From: an uncultured Dysgonomonas sp.
GTDB taxonomy: Bacteria; Bacteroidota; Bacteroidia; Bacteroidales; Dysgonomonadaceae
Direction of reading: 5' to 3'
DNA: 64,000 nt
Assembly (NCBI GenBank): GCA_945273835.1
Contig: CALYPL010000003.1
Location: forward strand, 87,059 to 151,058
Below the pieces are notes generated by a model. That model was not told the DNA's origin. It was given only the letters and a program-made list of their open reading frames with translations, and did not search any database. The position numbers and the translations under genes are program-made. Positions 10,051 to 19,621 of this stretch are shown piece after piece. How positions within the stretch are numbered: position 1 is the stretch's first letter; the number at the start of each line of letters is the position of its first letter.

Positions 10051-10980
10051 TTATTCGTAAAGATTGTATTTTTTCAAAATTAATGCGGGATGGTATGATA
10101 ATTTAGCCTTACGTAAACCAAGGTCGCCTACATCTTCCTCACGGTTCACGAATTTAATTTCCGAATAGGTGGCTGCCATATCAGCTGCAAACCTCATATT
10201 GATGGTTTCATAGATGCCGCTGAAATTGCGCGAAGCCTTTTCTATATGCACATAAAGCGTATCATTAATAATCTCTCCGATGGTAAAAGCCTCGATCTTC
10301 CCCTCTATCCTCAACACTGCTCCAATAAAACCGAAGGTCTCATAATTATCAAGCACAAATCCCGTCATTCTCAACTCGTTTTCGGCGATTGGGTTCGACA
10401 GGTCGTGATAGTGTGAGCAAAACGAACGAAAATATTCCACTACTTCCGATAAATTTTCCTCATCAATGCGTTCATATACATAGTCGGGATAAGATTTAGA
10501 AAACTTATTCACATGATTCCGCTTTTTATTATATAGATTACCCGGCAATGTGGCGAGTTTATCAATATCGTACAAATAATCAGACCAATCTTCAAGACTT
10601 TCTGAACGAAGCGCATACTTTTTAGTCAATTCTGTCATCGCATCTTCAGGAACTGCCGATAGTACAAAACTGATACCATGTTTTCCGCAATAATTCTGTA
10701 GCATGAAAAAAGCCTCGCTTAACGGCAGTTTGCCAATAGGCAAAGAAAATGAAACCACGTTTGGATCAATCTCGGAAGCACCCTTAATAAAAAGCGTATC
10801 GTTATAAATCAAATATTCGTACTTAAAAAAATCAGCCCACATATACAAACCTCCGATCGTATAATCGCACGTTCGGTATTGATGATGTTGAAGGTAACTT
10901 TTGATGAGGGGAATATTATTGAGAGTCAAAGGTTTGAAAACCAGTTTTTTTTCCGCCAGACAGAGATTATCAGAGTCCAT
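10051..10980 (-). CDS. DUF2156 / GNAT-fold aminoacyl- or peptidyl-transferase-like protein
   Basis: A 309-residue soluble protein matching the DUF2156 pattern, which has two GNAT-like halves related to the C-terminal catalytic domain of phosphatidylglycerol lysyltransferases and to FemABX enzymes. Recognisable parts are the N-terminal FKPLTLNNIPLIKSYL, the W-D-Y-LYD centre, the KKRNHVNKF segment that in this family follows the substrate cleft, and the C-terminal VNREEDVGDLGLRKAKLSY, the strongest family mark. There is no membrane segment, so it is not a complete MprF. The reaction is unknown; transfer from aminoacyl-tRNA or acyl-CoA is a family-level guess. It is a single gene divergent from the thioredoxin-like gene at 11328. 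Confidence 0.8.
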   Translation of the reverse strand: MDSDNLCLAEKKLVFKPLTLNNIPLIKSYLQHHQYRTCDYTIGGLYMWADFFKYEYLIYNDTLFIKGASEIDPNVVSFSLPIGKLPLSEAFFMLQNYCGKHGISFVLSAVPEDAMTELTKKYALRSESLEDWSDYLYDIDKLATLPGNLYNKKRNHVNKFSKSYPDYVYERIDEENLSEVVEYFRSFCSHYHDLSNPIAENELRMTGFVLDNYETFGFIGAVLRIEGKIEAFTIGEIINDTLYVHIEKASRNFSGIYETINMRFAADMAATYSEIKFVNREEDVGDLGLRKAKLSYHPALILKKYNLYE

Positions 10981-11327
10981 AATAATAAGTTGATAGTCGA
11001 ATTATCTTATATTACTTATAATAAACCTATTAAAAGAAATTTTGTTTATTAGGTAACAAAAATTTAAGGGTATTTTAGATATAAACGGCTTATGTATTTG
11101 TTATAAATACACTATACAAAAATAACATTTTTTTTTGAAATAGCTGCTTTTGAACAAATGGATAACCATCCCTCATAACTTGGCATGAAAAACCATGTTA
11201 ACATATAAAACAGCTTGTAAAGCCTAAGTGCAGACACATAATTATAACGTTTTGCATCATTCGACAAAAAACTCATCTTAAAACCATTTTCTTATCTTTG
11301 ACTTCATAAAATAAAACTATATAAATA
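10981..11327. other. 347-bp divergent intergenic region
   Basis: AT-rich space between divergent genes. TATCTTTG at 11293-11300 is a perfect -7 box for the rightward thioredoxin-like gene, 28 bases before its ATG. No convincing -33 box, RNA gene or repeat was seen in the rest. Confidence 0.5.
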
Positions 11328-12503
11328 ATGAAAAAATTAATAATTTCAGGTCTGTTCATGCTCAGCACCGCACTCCTATCGGCTCAAGGTGAATATAATT
11401 ATACCATCGAAGGGCAGATTACTGATATAAAAGACGGAACAAAAATTGAATTGCAAGGCGAAGTTGGAACTGATTTATCTGAAAAGGACATTATTAATAA
11501 TGGAAAATTCAGCTTTAGATTTCATCAAATATCGGACGATACAATACCTGTTTATTTAACTGTTTATGACAACGAAATAGCCCTTCCCAAACGTAGATTA
11601 TGGGTAGCTCCACAATGCAAAACTTTTATTACGGGTAATGGATACGAAACTGAAATCTGGAATGTAGAGAATAGCCTGCCAATACAAATTGAAGAAAACC
11701 GGTATATTGCCGCAAGCCGCGATGAGTTGAAGCAATTACAGAATTATACCATTGAAGCGTCGAGGATAAGCAAGCAAATAAGTGATAAAGGATTATCTAA
11801 AGATGAATGGCAAAGATTGCAAAGCCGGCTGCTACTTATCCGAGACAGTGCCATAATATTGGTAAACAACTCATTCAATCAAGAATTGGCTATTATGAGA
11901 ACTGCTGAAAACGAGCAGGTGCTGATGGAAAAACTAATGGGATATTCAATCTTTTTCATACAAACAGCACAGTATAAAGAATTAGTTCAGTTTCGACAGT
12001 TTTTCAATACACTACCCAAGAATATCATAAATTCGCGCTTAGCCGCCGAAATCAAAAAAGGATTAAACCCTGTGGCTACTGACTTGATCGGAGAACCTGC
12101 TTTCGACAAAACTTTGCCCGATATGGATGGCAATAAGCATACAATAGCTGAATTCAGGGGTAAATTTTTACTTCTCGACTTTTGGGCTTCGTGGTGCGGA
12201 CCTTGTATGAAAGCTGTTCCCGAAGTAAAAAAAGCACACGAGATTTATAAAGATAAGCTGACGATTGCCGGAATAAATCTGGACGAGCGTGACGCTGATT
12301 GGTTGCAAGCATCTCAACGTCACGGCATCACATGGCAGAACCTGCATGATGCGGGAGGATTCGGCAAAAGCCTGCATAAGCAATACCAAGGCAGCAGTAT
12401 ACCCTACTATGTACTCATATCGCCCGAAGGAACCATACTCGATATTTGGGCAGGCTACCTTCCGGGCGATTTGCTTAAACGTTTAGAAGCCTATATAAAA
12501 TAG
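11328..12503 (+). CDS. Exported thioredoxin-like disulfide reductase (TlpA/ResA type) with DUF4369-like N-terminus
   Basis: A 391-residue envelope protein. A signal peptide (about 1-20, ending LLSAQ) is followed by a beta-rich DUF4369-like domain (about 25-115), then a helical linker (about 120-240). A C-terminal thioredoxin domain (about 255-391) carries the active site WCGPC, with Cys290 and Cys293, and the cis-Pro at about 359 in SSIPYYVL. It should reduce or rearrange disulfides in periplasmic or surface proteins, using electrons from a membrane donor. This two-part layout is common in Bacteroidales. A -7 box TATCTTTG lies at 11293-11300. Its terminator hairpin overlaps the stop codon (12483-12511), so the last codons are read from DNA that also forms the stem. 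Confidence 0.9.
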   Translation: MKKLIISGLFMLSTALLSAQGEYNYTIEGQITDIKDGTKIELQGEVGTDLSEKDIINNGKFSFRFHQISDDTIPVYLTVYDNEIALPKRRLWVAPQCKTFITGNGYETEIWNVENSLPIQIEENRYIAASRDELKQLQNYTIEASRISKQISDKGLSKDEWQRLQSRLLLIRDSAIILVNNSFNQELAIMRTAENEQVLMEKLMGYSIFFIQTAQYKELVQFRQFFNTLPKNIINSRLAAEIKKGLNPVATDLIGEPAFDKTLPDMDGNKHTIAEFRGKFLLLDFWASWCGPCMKAVPEVKKAHEIYKDKLTIAGINLDERDADWLQASQRHGITWQNLHDAGGFGKSLHKQYQGSSIPYYVLISPEGTILDIWAGYLPGDLLKRLEAYIK

Positions 12504-12517
12504 GCTTCTAACTTTTT
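12483..12517 (+). terminator. Terminator hairpin spanning the stop codon
   Basis: A perfect 11-bp inverted repeat (ttagaagccta, then taggcttctaa) with a 7-base loop tataaaa, followed by a T-rich tract. The TAG stop of the thioredoxin-like gene at 12501-12503 is the first codon of the right arm. The gene pair here is convergent and the stem may work in both directions for purL as well. Confidence 0.8.
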
Positions 12518-12528
12518 ATATCATCAGA

Positions 12529-15500
12529 TTATTGTTTTTTAATCCATTCACGCGCATTCACAAAAGCCTCTATCCATGGCGTGATATCATCTTTCCGATG
12601 TTCAAACGGATAATAAGCATTCTGCCAAGGGAATAACGATCTTTCTAAGTGTGGCATAATCACCAGATGGCGACCGTCATCCGAAACCACCGCAGCCGTG
12701 TCGTAGTCCGAACCGTTCGGATTGGCAGGATATTCACTATATAAATACTTAGCCACGATGTTGTAATTGCTCTCCGCTTCGGGCAATCTGAAACGTCCCT
12801 CGCCATGCGCCAACCATACACCCAGTTTACTGCCCGACAATGAGCCGAACATCACCGATTTATTTTCGGGTATAACAAGGCTTACGTATGATGACTCGAA
12901 TTTGTGCGAAACATTGCGTTCCATCACAGGTTTCTGAACTCTATCGGGATAAACCAAACCAAGCTCCATCATCAGCTGGCAACCGTTGCAAACGCCAAGA
13001 CTCAACGTATCGGGACGAGCATAAAAACGTTTCAAAGCCTCTTTGGCCCGCTCGTTGAACATGAAACTTCCTGCCCAGCCTTTAGCAGATCCCAATACAT
13101 CGGAATTTGAAAATCCTCCACAGAAAACAATCAGATTCACATCCTCAAGCGTTTCACGTCCGCTGACAAGATCGGTCATGTGCACATCTTTCACATCAAA
13201 ACCCGCAAGGTATAATGAATATGCCATTTCACGCTCGCCGTTTGTACCTTTTTCGCGAATGATTGCCGCCTTAATACCTGTCGGAGTTTTGCGGTCGGGG
13301 TCAATACCATATTGGGCGAAACGTCCTGTAAAGTTGGTGTTGAACTTAAACTGTAAAGGCTGTTTTTTGTAATTATCGAAACGTTCCTGAGCCTGTTTCT
13401 CTCCGCTCTGTTTGCGGTCGAGCAGATAAGACGGTTCAAACCACACATCACGCAAAGCGTCTATATCAAATTCTTTTACAAAACTGTCTTTCTGAATAAT
13501 CAGTTTACGATCTTCGATAGGGCGTGCCACGATGCCGAATCCTACCTCATAATCCTCAAGCACCTTTTCAACAAGATGATGGTGTTTTACCTGAATGAGA
13601 ATACCCGGATTTTCGGAGAATAATATTTTAATCAAATCCGTATGATGAAGTTTATCGAGGCGAGCCTCAAGACCTCCTTGCGGATTGGCAAAACACATTT
13701 CGAGCATAGCTGTGACCAGTCCACCTGCGGATATATCGTGTCCGGCGATGACAAGACCACGGTTGATAAGTTCCTGCACGGCGTTGAAAGCATTCTTAAA
13801 ATATTCGCTGTCGGTAACCGTTGGCACCTCCTCGCCCAATTTACCCATAGTCTGAGCAAAGGCAGAACCTCCCAGTTTGAAGGTATCGAACGAGAAATCA
13901 ATATAATACAGATATGTACCTTTTATATAGGCGAGATTTGGAGAAACAATTTTACGGATGTTTTTAACTTCGCCCGCCGCCGATATAATGACCGTTCCGG
14001 GAGAATAAACCTTCTCGTCTCCGTATTTCTGCGTCATCGAAAGCGAGTCTTTACCGGTCGGGATATTGATACCCAATTCGCATGCAAAGTCGGAACATGC
14101 CTCAACGGCTTTATATAAGCGAGCATCTTCGCCCGGATTCTTACAAGGCCACATCCAGTTTGCACTGAGCGAAACGCTCTGCAAGCCGTCAGCCAACGGA
14201 GCAAACACAAGATTGGTAAGCGATTCGGCAATGGCAAGTACGGATCCTGCGGCAGGATCGACCAAAGCCGCCTGCGGAGCATGACCGATTGAAGTGGCGA
14301 TACCCGCCCGTCCTTTGTAATCGAGAGCCACAGCACCAAGATCGCTCAATGGCAACTGAATTTCTCCTTGGGTCTGCTGGCGTGCCACTTTACCCGTTAC
14401 CGAACGGTCTACTTTGTTCGTAAGCCAGTCTTTACAAGCCACAGCCTCAAGACTAAGCACATTTTTTATATATTCTTCGAGGTTAGACAAATCATATTCG
14501 GGATTTGCGTATGTTTCTTCAACCGTGTTGTCACGCATCACGGTACGTGGGGCTTTGCCGAAAAAATCTTCGAGTTTCAGATCAATCGGACGTTTGCCGT
14601 CGGCTTGTTCAAACACAAACTTCATGTCGTTGGTTGTCTCGCCTACCACATACATTGGGGAACGTTCTCGCTTGGCGATACGCTCTATACGATCAATGGC
14701 TTCTTTGCCCACGAGCAAACCCATACGTTCCTGACTTTCGTTTCCGATTATTTCTTTTGCCGAAAGTGTGGGGTCTCCCACAGGCAATTTATCCATTTCT
14801 ATTTTACCTCCGGTGGCTTCTACCAACTCCGACAAGCAGTTCAGATGTCCGCCTGCACCATGATCGTGGATGGAGACAATCGGGTTATTGTCTGATTCGG
14901 CTAATGCACGAATGACGTTAGCCACACGTTTTTGCATTTCGGGGTTGGCACGTTGCACGGCATTGAGTTCGATACCGCTTGAGTACTGTCCTGTATCGAC
15001 TGACGAAACTGCTCCGCCTCCCATCCCGATCAGGTAATTATCGCCGCCAAGCAATACCACCTTTTCGCCCGGTTCGGGTTCGCCTTTCAGCGCATCACGT
15101 TTATTTGCAAATCCTACTCCTCCGGCAAGCATTATCACTTTATCGTAAGCAAATTTCTTGCGGTTTTCTTCATGCTCGAATGTCAGTAGCGAACCGCAGA
15201 TCAGCGGTTGTCCAAAATGATTTCCGAAGGCAGAAGCTCCGTTCGATGCTTTTATCAGTATTTCTTCGGGGGTCTGGTACAACCATTTTCGTTCCGCCAT
15301 GTTGTTTTCCCATGCCCTACCCTTTTTAGTACGTGGGTATGATGTCATGTAGACGGCTGTTCCGGCAATCGGCAACGAGGCTTTACCCCCGCCCAGTCGG
15401 TCACGGATCTCACCACCCGAACCTGTCGCCGCACCGTTAAATGGTTCAACGGTTGTAGGGAAGTTATGGGTTTCGGCTTTGAGGGAGATAACTGATTCGA

Positions 15501-16212
15501 TGGGTTTTATGTTGAAATAGCTTGGTTTGTCGCCTTCGGTGGGTGCAAATTGTTCTATTTCGGGACCTTGACTGAAGGCTACATTGTCTTTATAGGCTGA
15601 TACTAATTTATTGGGATTGACTTGCGATGTCTTTTTTATGAGTTTGAACAGGGAGCTTTCTTTTTCTTCTCCGTCTATAATGAAGACACCGTTGAATATC
15701 TTGTGACGGCAATGTTCGGAATTGACTTGCGAGAAACCGAATACTTCGCTGTCGGTGAGCTTGCGTCCTAATTTTTTGCTTACATCTTCAAGATAAAGGA
15801 TTTCTTCGGCACTCAAGGCCAACCCTTCCTGTTGGTTGTAGGCAGCAATATCGTCAATCTCCACGATTGGTGCAGGTTGTCTGTCGATTGTGAAGATATC
15901 CTGATTAAGTCCGTCATACACACGTTGCAACATCGGATCGTGCGCCGCATCTTTGCTGTCAACTCTAAAAAATTCCTCTATACGGATTATGCCTTCTACA
16001 CCCATATTCTGAGTGATTTCAACGGCATTGGTACTCCACGGTGTAACCATTTCGCGGCGGGGACCGATGTAAATGCCTGCCAGTGTTTTATCAGGCAATA
16101 GTTCTGCTCCGCTGAATGCCCATGTCAGGCGATGGATGGATTCGTTACTGAGGTTTGATGTAGTCTGAACGGCAATGATGTTCTTCTGGGAGGTCTGAAA
16201 GAAAGAAACCAT
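12529..16212 (-). CDS. purL: Phosphoribosylformylglycinamidine synthase, large single-chain form
   Basis: A 1227-residue enzyme for the fourth step of purine synthesis: FGAR + glutamine + ATP to FGAM. This is the long form with all domains in one chain: PurS-like N-terminal part (about 1-150), linker (EVFGFSQVNSEHCRHKIF), two AIR-synthase-type halves with the ATP/FGAR site (KAETHNFPTTVEPFNGAATG), and a C-terminal class I glutaminase. The glutaminase shows the nucleophile Cys in LGVCNGCQLM and the AHGEGRF loop. A -7-type box on the minus strand (TACCTTTG; top-strand coordinates 16254-16261) lies about 45 bases before the ATG. There are no other pur genes in the window, as is usual where pur genes are scattered. 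Long antisense open frames inside it are composition shadows. Confidence 0.97.
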   Translation of the reverse strand: MVSFFQTSQKNIIAVQTTSNLSNESIHRLTWAFSGAELLPDKTLAGIYIGPRREMVTPWSTNAVEITQNMGVEGIIRIEEFFRVDSKDAAHDPMLQRVYDGLNQDIFTIDRQPAPIVEIDDIAAYNQQEGLALSAEEILYLEDVSKKLGRKLTDSEVFGFSQVNSEHCRHKIFNGVFIIDGEEKESSLFKLIKKTSQVNPNKLVSAYKDNVAFSQGPEIEQFAPTEGDKPSYFNIKPIESVISLKAETHNFPTTVEPFNGAATGSGGEIRDRLGGGKASLPIAGTAVYMTSYPRTKKGRAWENNMAERKWLYQTPEEILIKASNGASAFGNHFGQPLICGSLLTFEHEENRKKFAYDKVIMLAGGVGFANKRDALKGEPEPGEKVVLLGGDNYLIGMGGGAVSSVDTGQYSSGIELNAVQRANPEMQKRVANVIRALAESDNNPIVSIHDHGAGGHLNCLSELVEATGGKIEMDKLPVGDPTLSAKEIIGNESQERMGLLVGKEAIDRIERIAKRERSPMYVVGETTNDMKFVFEQADGKRPIDLKLEDFFGKAPRTVMRDNTVEETYANPEYDLSNLEEYIKNVLSLEAVACKDWLTNKVDRSVTGKVARQQTQGEIQLPLSDLGAVALDYKGRAGIATSIGHAPQAALVDPAAGSVLAIAESLTNLVFAPLADGLQSVSLSANWMWPCKNPGEDARLYKAVEACSDFACELGINIPTGKDSLSMTQKYGDEKVYSPGTVIISAAGEVKNIRKIVSPNLAYIKGTYLYYIDFSFDTFKLGGSAFAQTMGKLGEEVPTVTDSEYFKNAFNAVQELINRGLVIAGHDISAGGLVTAMLEMCFANPQGGLEARLDKLHHTDLIKILFSENPGILIQVKHHHLVEKVLEDYEVGFGIVARPIEDRKLIIQKDSFVKEFDIDALRDVWFEPSYLLDRKQSGEKQAQERFDNYKKQPLQFKFNTNFTGRFAQYGIDPDRKTPTGIKAAIIREKGTNGEREMAYSLYLAGFDVKDVHMTDLVSGRETLEDVNLIVFCGGFSNSDVLGSAKGWAGSFMFNERAKEALKRFYARPDTLSLGVCNGCQLMMELGLVYPDRVQKPVMERNVSHKFESSYVSLVIPENKSVMFGSLSGSKLGVWLAHGEGRFRLPEAESNYNIVAKYLYSEYPANPNGSDYDTAAVVSDDGRHLVIMPHLERSLFPWQNAYYPFEHRKDDITPWIEAFVNAREWIKKQ

Positions 16213-16542
16213 ACTGTTTGTTATTATATAATAAGCTATTTATAATAGGTAAGCAAAGGTAATGATTTTTGTGGCAAATAGTGCATTTTATTATACGTTT
16301 GACATTTTTTTTAGAATTGCTTTCTAATCGGTTATCGGCATGTGGGTTAGTATAAAAATCGGTTGGTTAGCGTGTTGCTTTGCGTTCCATTTTATGAGTG
16401 TAAATGCCGATTAGGTTGTGGCTGTTTACGGTATTGGTAAAGGTGTGATTTATTGTATTCCGACATTTAACTAAACGGTCAGAACTTAATGATTAAAAGT
16501 TTGTTAATCAATATATATAGAATTAATATTAATTATTGTATC
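16213..16542. other. 330-bp divergent region between purL and yegP-like gene
   Basis: It contains the purL -7-type box at 16254-16261 (minus strand). The middle has short G/T-rich direct repeats built on ggttag and atcgg. I looked for a purine-riboswitch-like three-way junction next to purL and saw none. Confidence 0.4.
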
Positions 16543-16881
16543 ATGGGTAAATTTGAAATCTCTTTACGTAAAAACGGAGAATATCAATTCACGCTGAAAG
16601 CAGGAAACGGTCAGGTAATACTTGTCAGCGAAAGCTACACTACTAAGGCTTCATGCAAAAACGGTATCGAATCTGTTAAAAAGAATGCGACCGATGATGC
16701 GCGCTTTGAAAAGAAAGTTAGCCAAAACGGTAAACCTTATTTTGAACTTAAGGCCGGAAATAATCAGATTATTGGTGTTAGTGAGCTTTACGAGAGTGAA
16801 GCCAGTTGCAAAAATGGTATCGAATCTGTAAAAAAGAACGCGCCTGAAGCACAAATTATAGATCTTACTGAAGAAAAGTAA
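16543..16881 (+). CDS. YegP-like protein with two DUF1508 repeats
   Basis: A 112-residue small protein made of two copies of the DUF1508 (UPF0339) motif: residues about 1-52 and 53-105. Each copy has the order F-E-hydrophobic, K-N-G-x-Y/P, LKAGN, then a SExY...SCKNGIESVKKN segment. The second copy of CKNGIESVKKN is identical to the first, showing a tandem duplication, as in E. coli YegP. The ATG at 16543 (MGKFEIS) is chosen because it starts exactly at the first repeat; an upstream in-frame ATG at 16489 would add an unrelated hydrophobic tail. Function is unknown; members are small cytoplasmic proteins. A terminator follows at 16904-16934. Confidence 0.9.
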   Translation: MGKFEISLRKNGEYQFTLKAGNGQVILVSESYTTKASCKNGIESVKKNATDDARFEKKVSQNGKPYFELKAGNNQIIGVSELYESEASCKNGIESVKKNAPEAQIIDLTEEK

Positions 16882-16903
16882 AGGCACGTTTTTTTACATG
16901 GAA

Positions 16904-16934
16904 AAGGCAATAATCTATCGGTTATTGCTTTTTT
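16904..16934 (+). terminator. Terminator after the yegP-like gene
   Basis: Stem aaggcaataa against ttattgctt with an 8-base loop, followed by six T. It lies 6 bases before the end of the convergent isochorismatase-family gene. Confidence 0.75.
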
Positions 16935-16939
16935 GTGTA

Positions 16940-17722
16940 TCAGAGCCGATAATTCTCCGATACTTCAAAACGTGTCCCCATCGCTCCTGCTCTTTCATAG
17001 ATGCTTTTGGCACGGGCGTTATCGCCGTAAATCCACGAAGCGCAATCTGTCAGTACTACCATCTTAGCGGCAAGTGCCGGCCTGTTTATAAGAATATCGT
17101 TGAGCGAGTTGGCTACACAAATATCGCCCGCCTCGCCTACCAGAATCACACGGTCGAATCTTTCAAGCCTGTCAAGCAAAGAAGTATTCAGTGCTGTTTC
17201 AGGCTCATCTTCCCATTCCACTGATGCTTTAAAGATGCTGTAATGTTCGGTAGATTGTGCTTGTCCTTTGAAGAAGAGATCGTAAGCCCGCCCGGTATTC
17301 AAAGTCCAGTCTACAATGCTGTCCATAATCACTTTGTCGATAGCCCATCCCTCAGTGCCTGACACACAGTGTCTGGGCCAGATTGTGCAAACTTCGCCCG
17401 CCAGTTCCAACCGTTCGAGGTATGGCAAGGCTTTTTTTGCGTTATATTGGGGCAACCAGCGTTCTGTGCGGACATCTTCGGCTGTAATGGTCGAAAACAG
17501 TTCGGGCATTTCGCCTTCTGCATTCCTCCAATAAATCTGGTTGGCTATATGAACGGGCTGATGTGAATCGAGTGTCAGCGCAATATAATCTATCGCATCG
17601 CTGTTTTCTCTCACAAACGTGGCTATGCGCCAAACATCTTCATCTGCTTTATTGACTGCTAAAGCTCCATCGGGGCGTGTGAAATCGTTTTGTAAGTCAA
17701 TAGCAAGAATGGCGGTTTTCAT
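16940..17722 (-). CDS. Isochorismatase/nicotinamidase-family cysteine hydrolase
   Basis: A 260-residue alpha/beta hydrolase of the isochorismatase-like superfamily. The catalytic Asp9 lies in LAIDLQNDF; metal-ligand-like residues are in TLDSHQPVHIAN; the conserved P-x-HC segment appears as WPRHCVSGTEGW; the Lys lies in FFKGQ; and the nucleophile Cys is in GDICVANSL. The best guess is a nicotinamidase (nicotinamide to nicotinate, NAD salvage), as the D/H ligands and the WPxHCV segment favour this over isochorismate hydrolysis. It is somewhat longer than PncA (about 210 residues). It is a single gene, convergent with the yegP-like gene and divergent from ugd. Confidence 0.8.
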   Translation of the reverse strand: MKTAILAIDLQNDFTRPDGALAVNKADEDVWRIATFVRENSDAIDYIALTLDSHQPVHIANQIYWRNAEGEMPELFSTITAEDVRTERWLPQYNAKKALPYLERLELAGEVCTIWPRHCVSGTEGWAIDKVIMDSIVDWTLNTGRAYDLFFKGQAQSTEHYSIFKASVEWEDEPETALNTSLLDRLERFDRVILVGEAGDICVANSLNDILINRPALAAKMVVLTDCASWIYGDNARAKSIYERAGAMGTRFEVSENYRL

Positions 17723-17909
17723 ATTTATTGATGATTATTTTTTAAGTTTATTCAAGAAGTATATTTCACAAATATACATGTTTAGTTTAAGCATGCAATT
17801 GGAGGGATGACAACAATTGATGATTTAACCTCTATTAGTTTTTTTAACTAATGATTAAAATATTACCTTTACAGCCTAAGTTTTATACAAACAAACTAAA
17901 TAGCAATCA

Positions 17910-19226
17910 ATGAAGATAGCAATTGTAGGAACGGGATACGTGGGTCTGGTAACCGGAACATGTTTTGCCGAAATGGGTACGGAGGTATTCTGTGTTGACA
18001 TTGACAGGAAGAAAATAGAGAACTTGAAAAATGGTATTATCCCGATATTCGAGCCGGGACTGGATGAGATGGTGGAGCGTAACCACAAAGCCGGTCGTCT
18101 GCAATTTACTACTGACCTTGCCTCTATCATTAATGAGGTAGACATCGTTTTTTCGGCTGTGGGTACGCCTCCTGATGAGGACGGAAGTGCAGACTTAAAG
18201 TATGTGCTTGAGGTTGCCCGCACTGTGGGACAGCATCTTAACAAATATATGGTTATTGTTACTAAAAGTACCGTTCCTGTGGGTACGGCTCAGTTGGTAA
18301 AGAAAACTATCCGTGAGGAGCTGGACAAAAGAGGTTTGACTGATCACGAGTTTGACGTAGCTTCAAACCCCGAATTTCTTAAAGAAGGTGCTGCTATTTC
18401 GGACTTCATGCACCCCGATCGTGTGGTTATCGGCATCGAGTCGGAAAAAGCGGAAGCCATGATGGCTAAATTGTACAAACCTTTCACGCTCAATAATTAT
18501 CCGATTATCTACACCGATATACCTTCGGCTGAAATGATAAAGTATGCTGCGAATGCGATGCTTGCCACACGCATCAGTTTTATGAATGATATAGCCAATC
18601 TTTGCGAGATTGTGGGGGCTGACGTCAACATGGTACGTAAAGGCATCGGGTCTGATGCCCGCATCGGCTCTAAGTTTCTTTATGCGGGTTGCGGCTACGG
18701 AGGCAGCTGTTTTCCGAAAGACGTTAAGGCATTGATAAGCACGGCTGCTAAAAAAGGTTATAACATGAGTATTCTGAATGCTGTGGAGAGTGTGAACGAG
18801 CGTCAGAAGAATATTCTTTTCGACAAATTGATGAAGTATTACAACGGCAACATCGAGGGCAAGGTTATTGCTATCTGGGGGCTGGCCTTTAAACCTAAAA
18901 CTGACGATATGCGCGAAGCTCCTTCGCTCGTACTGATCAACAAGATATTAAAGGCAGGTGGTCAGGTAAGGGTTTATGATCCTGTGGCGATGGAAGAGAC
19001 TGAACGCCGTATAGGTAAAACTGTTATTTACGCAAAGGATATTTATGATGCTACGCTTGATGCTGATGCTATATTAATGGTGACTGAATGGAACGAATTC
19101 AGGCTGCCGGCTTGGGAGGTTATCAGAAAGACTATGAAAAAAGCTGTTGTGTTTGACGGACGAAACATCTACAACCGTCAGGAAATGAAAGATCTTGGAT
19201 TCGATTATTTTGGAATTGGATTTTAA
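17910..19226 (+). CDS. ugd: UDP-glucose 6-dehydrogenase
   Basis: A 438-residue four-electron dehydrogenase that oxidises UDP-glucose to UDP-glucuronate with two NAD+. The N-terminal Rossmann motif is GTGYVGL (residues 7-13). The active-site set is intact: STVPVGT, NPEFLKEG, Lys211 and Asn215 in MIKYAANAMLATR, and the nucleophile Cys267 in GYGGSCFPKD. The C-terminal UDP-binding domain carries WGLAFKPKTDDMREAPS. The product feeds capsule and exopolysaccharide synthesis; the export genes at 50.8-55.6 kb are far away and on the other strand. A near relative acting on UDP-N-acetylhexosamines or GDP-mannose is less likely given the motifs. It is monocistronic with a strong terminator. Confidence 0.93.
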   Translation: MKIAIVGTGYVGLVTGTCFAEMGTEVFCVDIDRKKIENLKNGIIPIFEPGLDEMVERNHKAGRLQFTTDLASIINEVDIVFSAVGTPPDEDGSADLKYVLEVARTVGQHLNKYMVIVTKSTVPVGTAQLVKKTIREELDKRGLTDHEFDVASNPEFLKEGAAISDFMHPDRVVIGIESEKAEAMMAKLYKPFTLNNYPIIYTDIPSAEMIKYAANAMLATRISFMNDIANLCEIVGADVNMVRKGIGSDARIGSKFLYAGCGYGGSCFPKDVKALISTAAKKGYNMSILNAVESVNERQKNILFDKLMKYYNGNIEGKVIAIWGLAFKPKTDDMREAPSLVLINKILKAGGQVRVYDPVAMEETERRIGKTVIYAKDIYDATLDADAILMVTEWNEFRLPAWEVIRKTMKKAVVFDGRNIYNRQEMKDLGFDYFGIGF

Positions 19227-19256
19227 AACCCGATCAGAGAAACAATATATTATATT

Positions 19257-19290
19257 AATCCCCTCCGTAGCGATACGAAGGGGATTTTTT
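19257..19290 (+). terminator. Terminator after ugd
   Basis: A 13-bp stem (aatcccctccgta with tacgaaggggatt, one G-U pair) with a short loop, followed by TTTTTT. Confidence 0.88.
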
Positions 19291-19489
19291 ATCCTCTCTT
19301 CACAGCCACCCAAAAAAAAATACAGCTCTATTTATTGAAATTATCTTGAAATAGCGGCAGTAAATAAAAGAGAGGGTCGTACAAAAGTAAAAATGGTTTA
19401 TTGATTAAAAAAAAAATTACAGACATAATTTAGTAGTCTCAAGTACCGCACATTACACTCATTTAAAATAATTTATACCTGATTATTCT

Positions 19490-19531
19490 TAGATAGTCGA
19501 AAAATATTCGTAGATAGTCAAAAAATATTCA
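19490..19531 (+). repeat. Two adjacent 21-bp direct repeats upstream of the XRE regulator
   Basis: Two head-to-tail copies of a 21-bp unit beginning tagatagtc and ending aaatattc plus one base (19490-19510 and 19511-19531). They differ only at two positions, both G in the first copy and A in the second. The 21-bp period equals two helical turns. They lie about 90 bases before the ATG of the DNA-binding protein at 19622, a typical place for an operator. Confidence 0.7.
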
Positions 19532-19621
19532 TTTAATTTGTACAACTGTCCGAAAAGTACCTCTAACAGACTTTAGGTCAGCCCTAAATGCTCGCATTAT
19601 AATTAACTTAACAAACGAAAT

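Noticed and set aside
14368..14915. Long overlapping open frames antisense to purL
   Set aside because: They lie wholly inside a well-conserved gene, have Cys/Phe-rich unnatural composition and no family marks; they are composition shadows.
16213..16542. Purine riboswitch before purL
   Set aside because: No three-way-junction pattern or conserved loop bases were visible on the minus strand.
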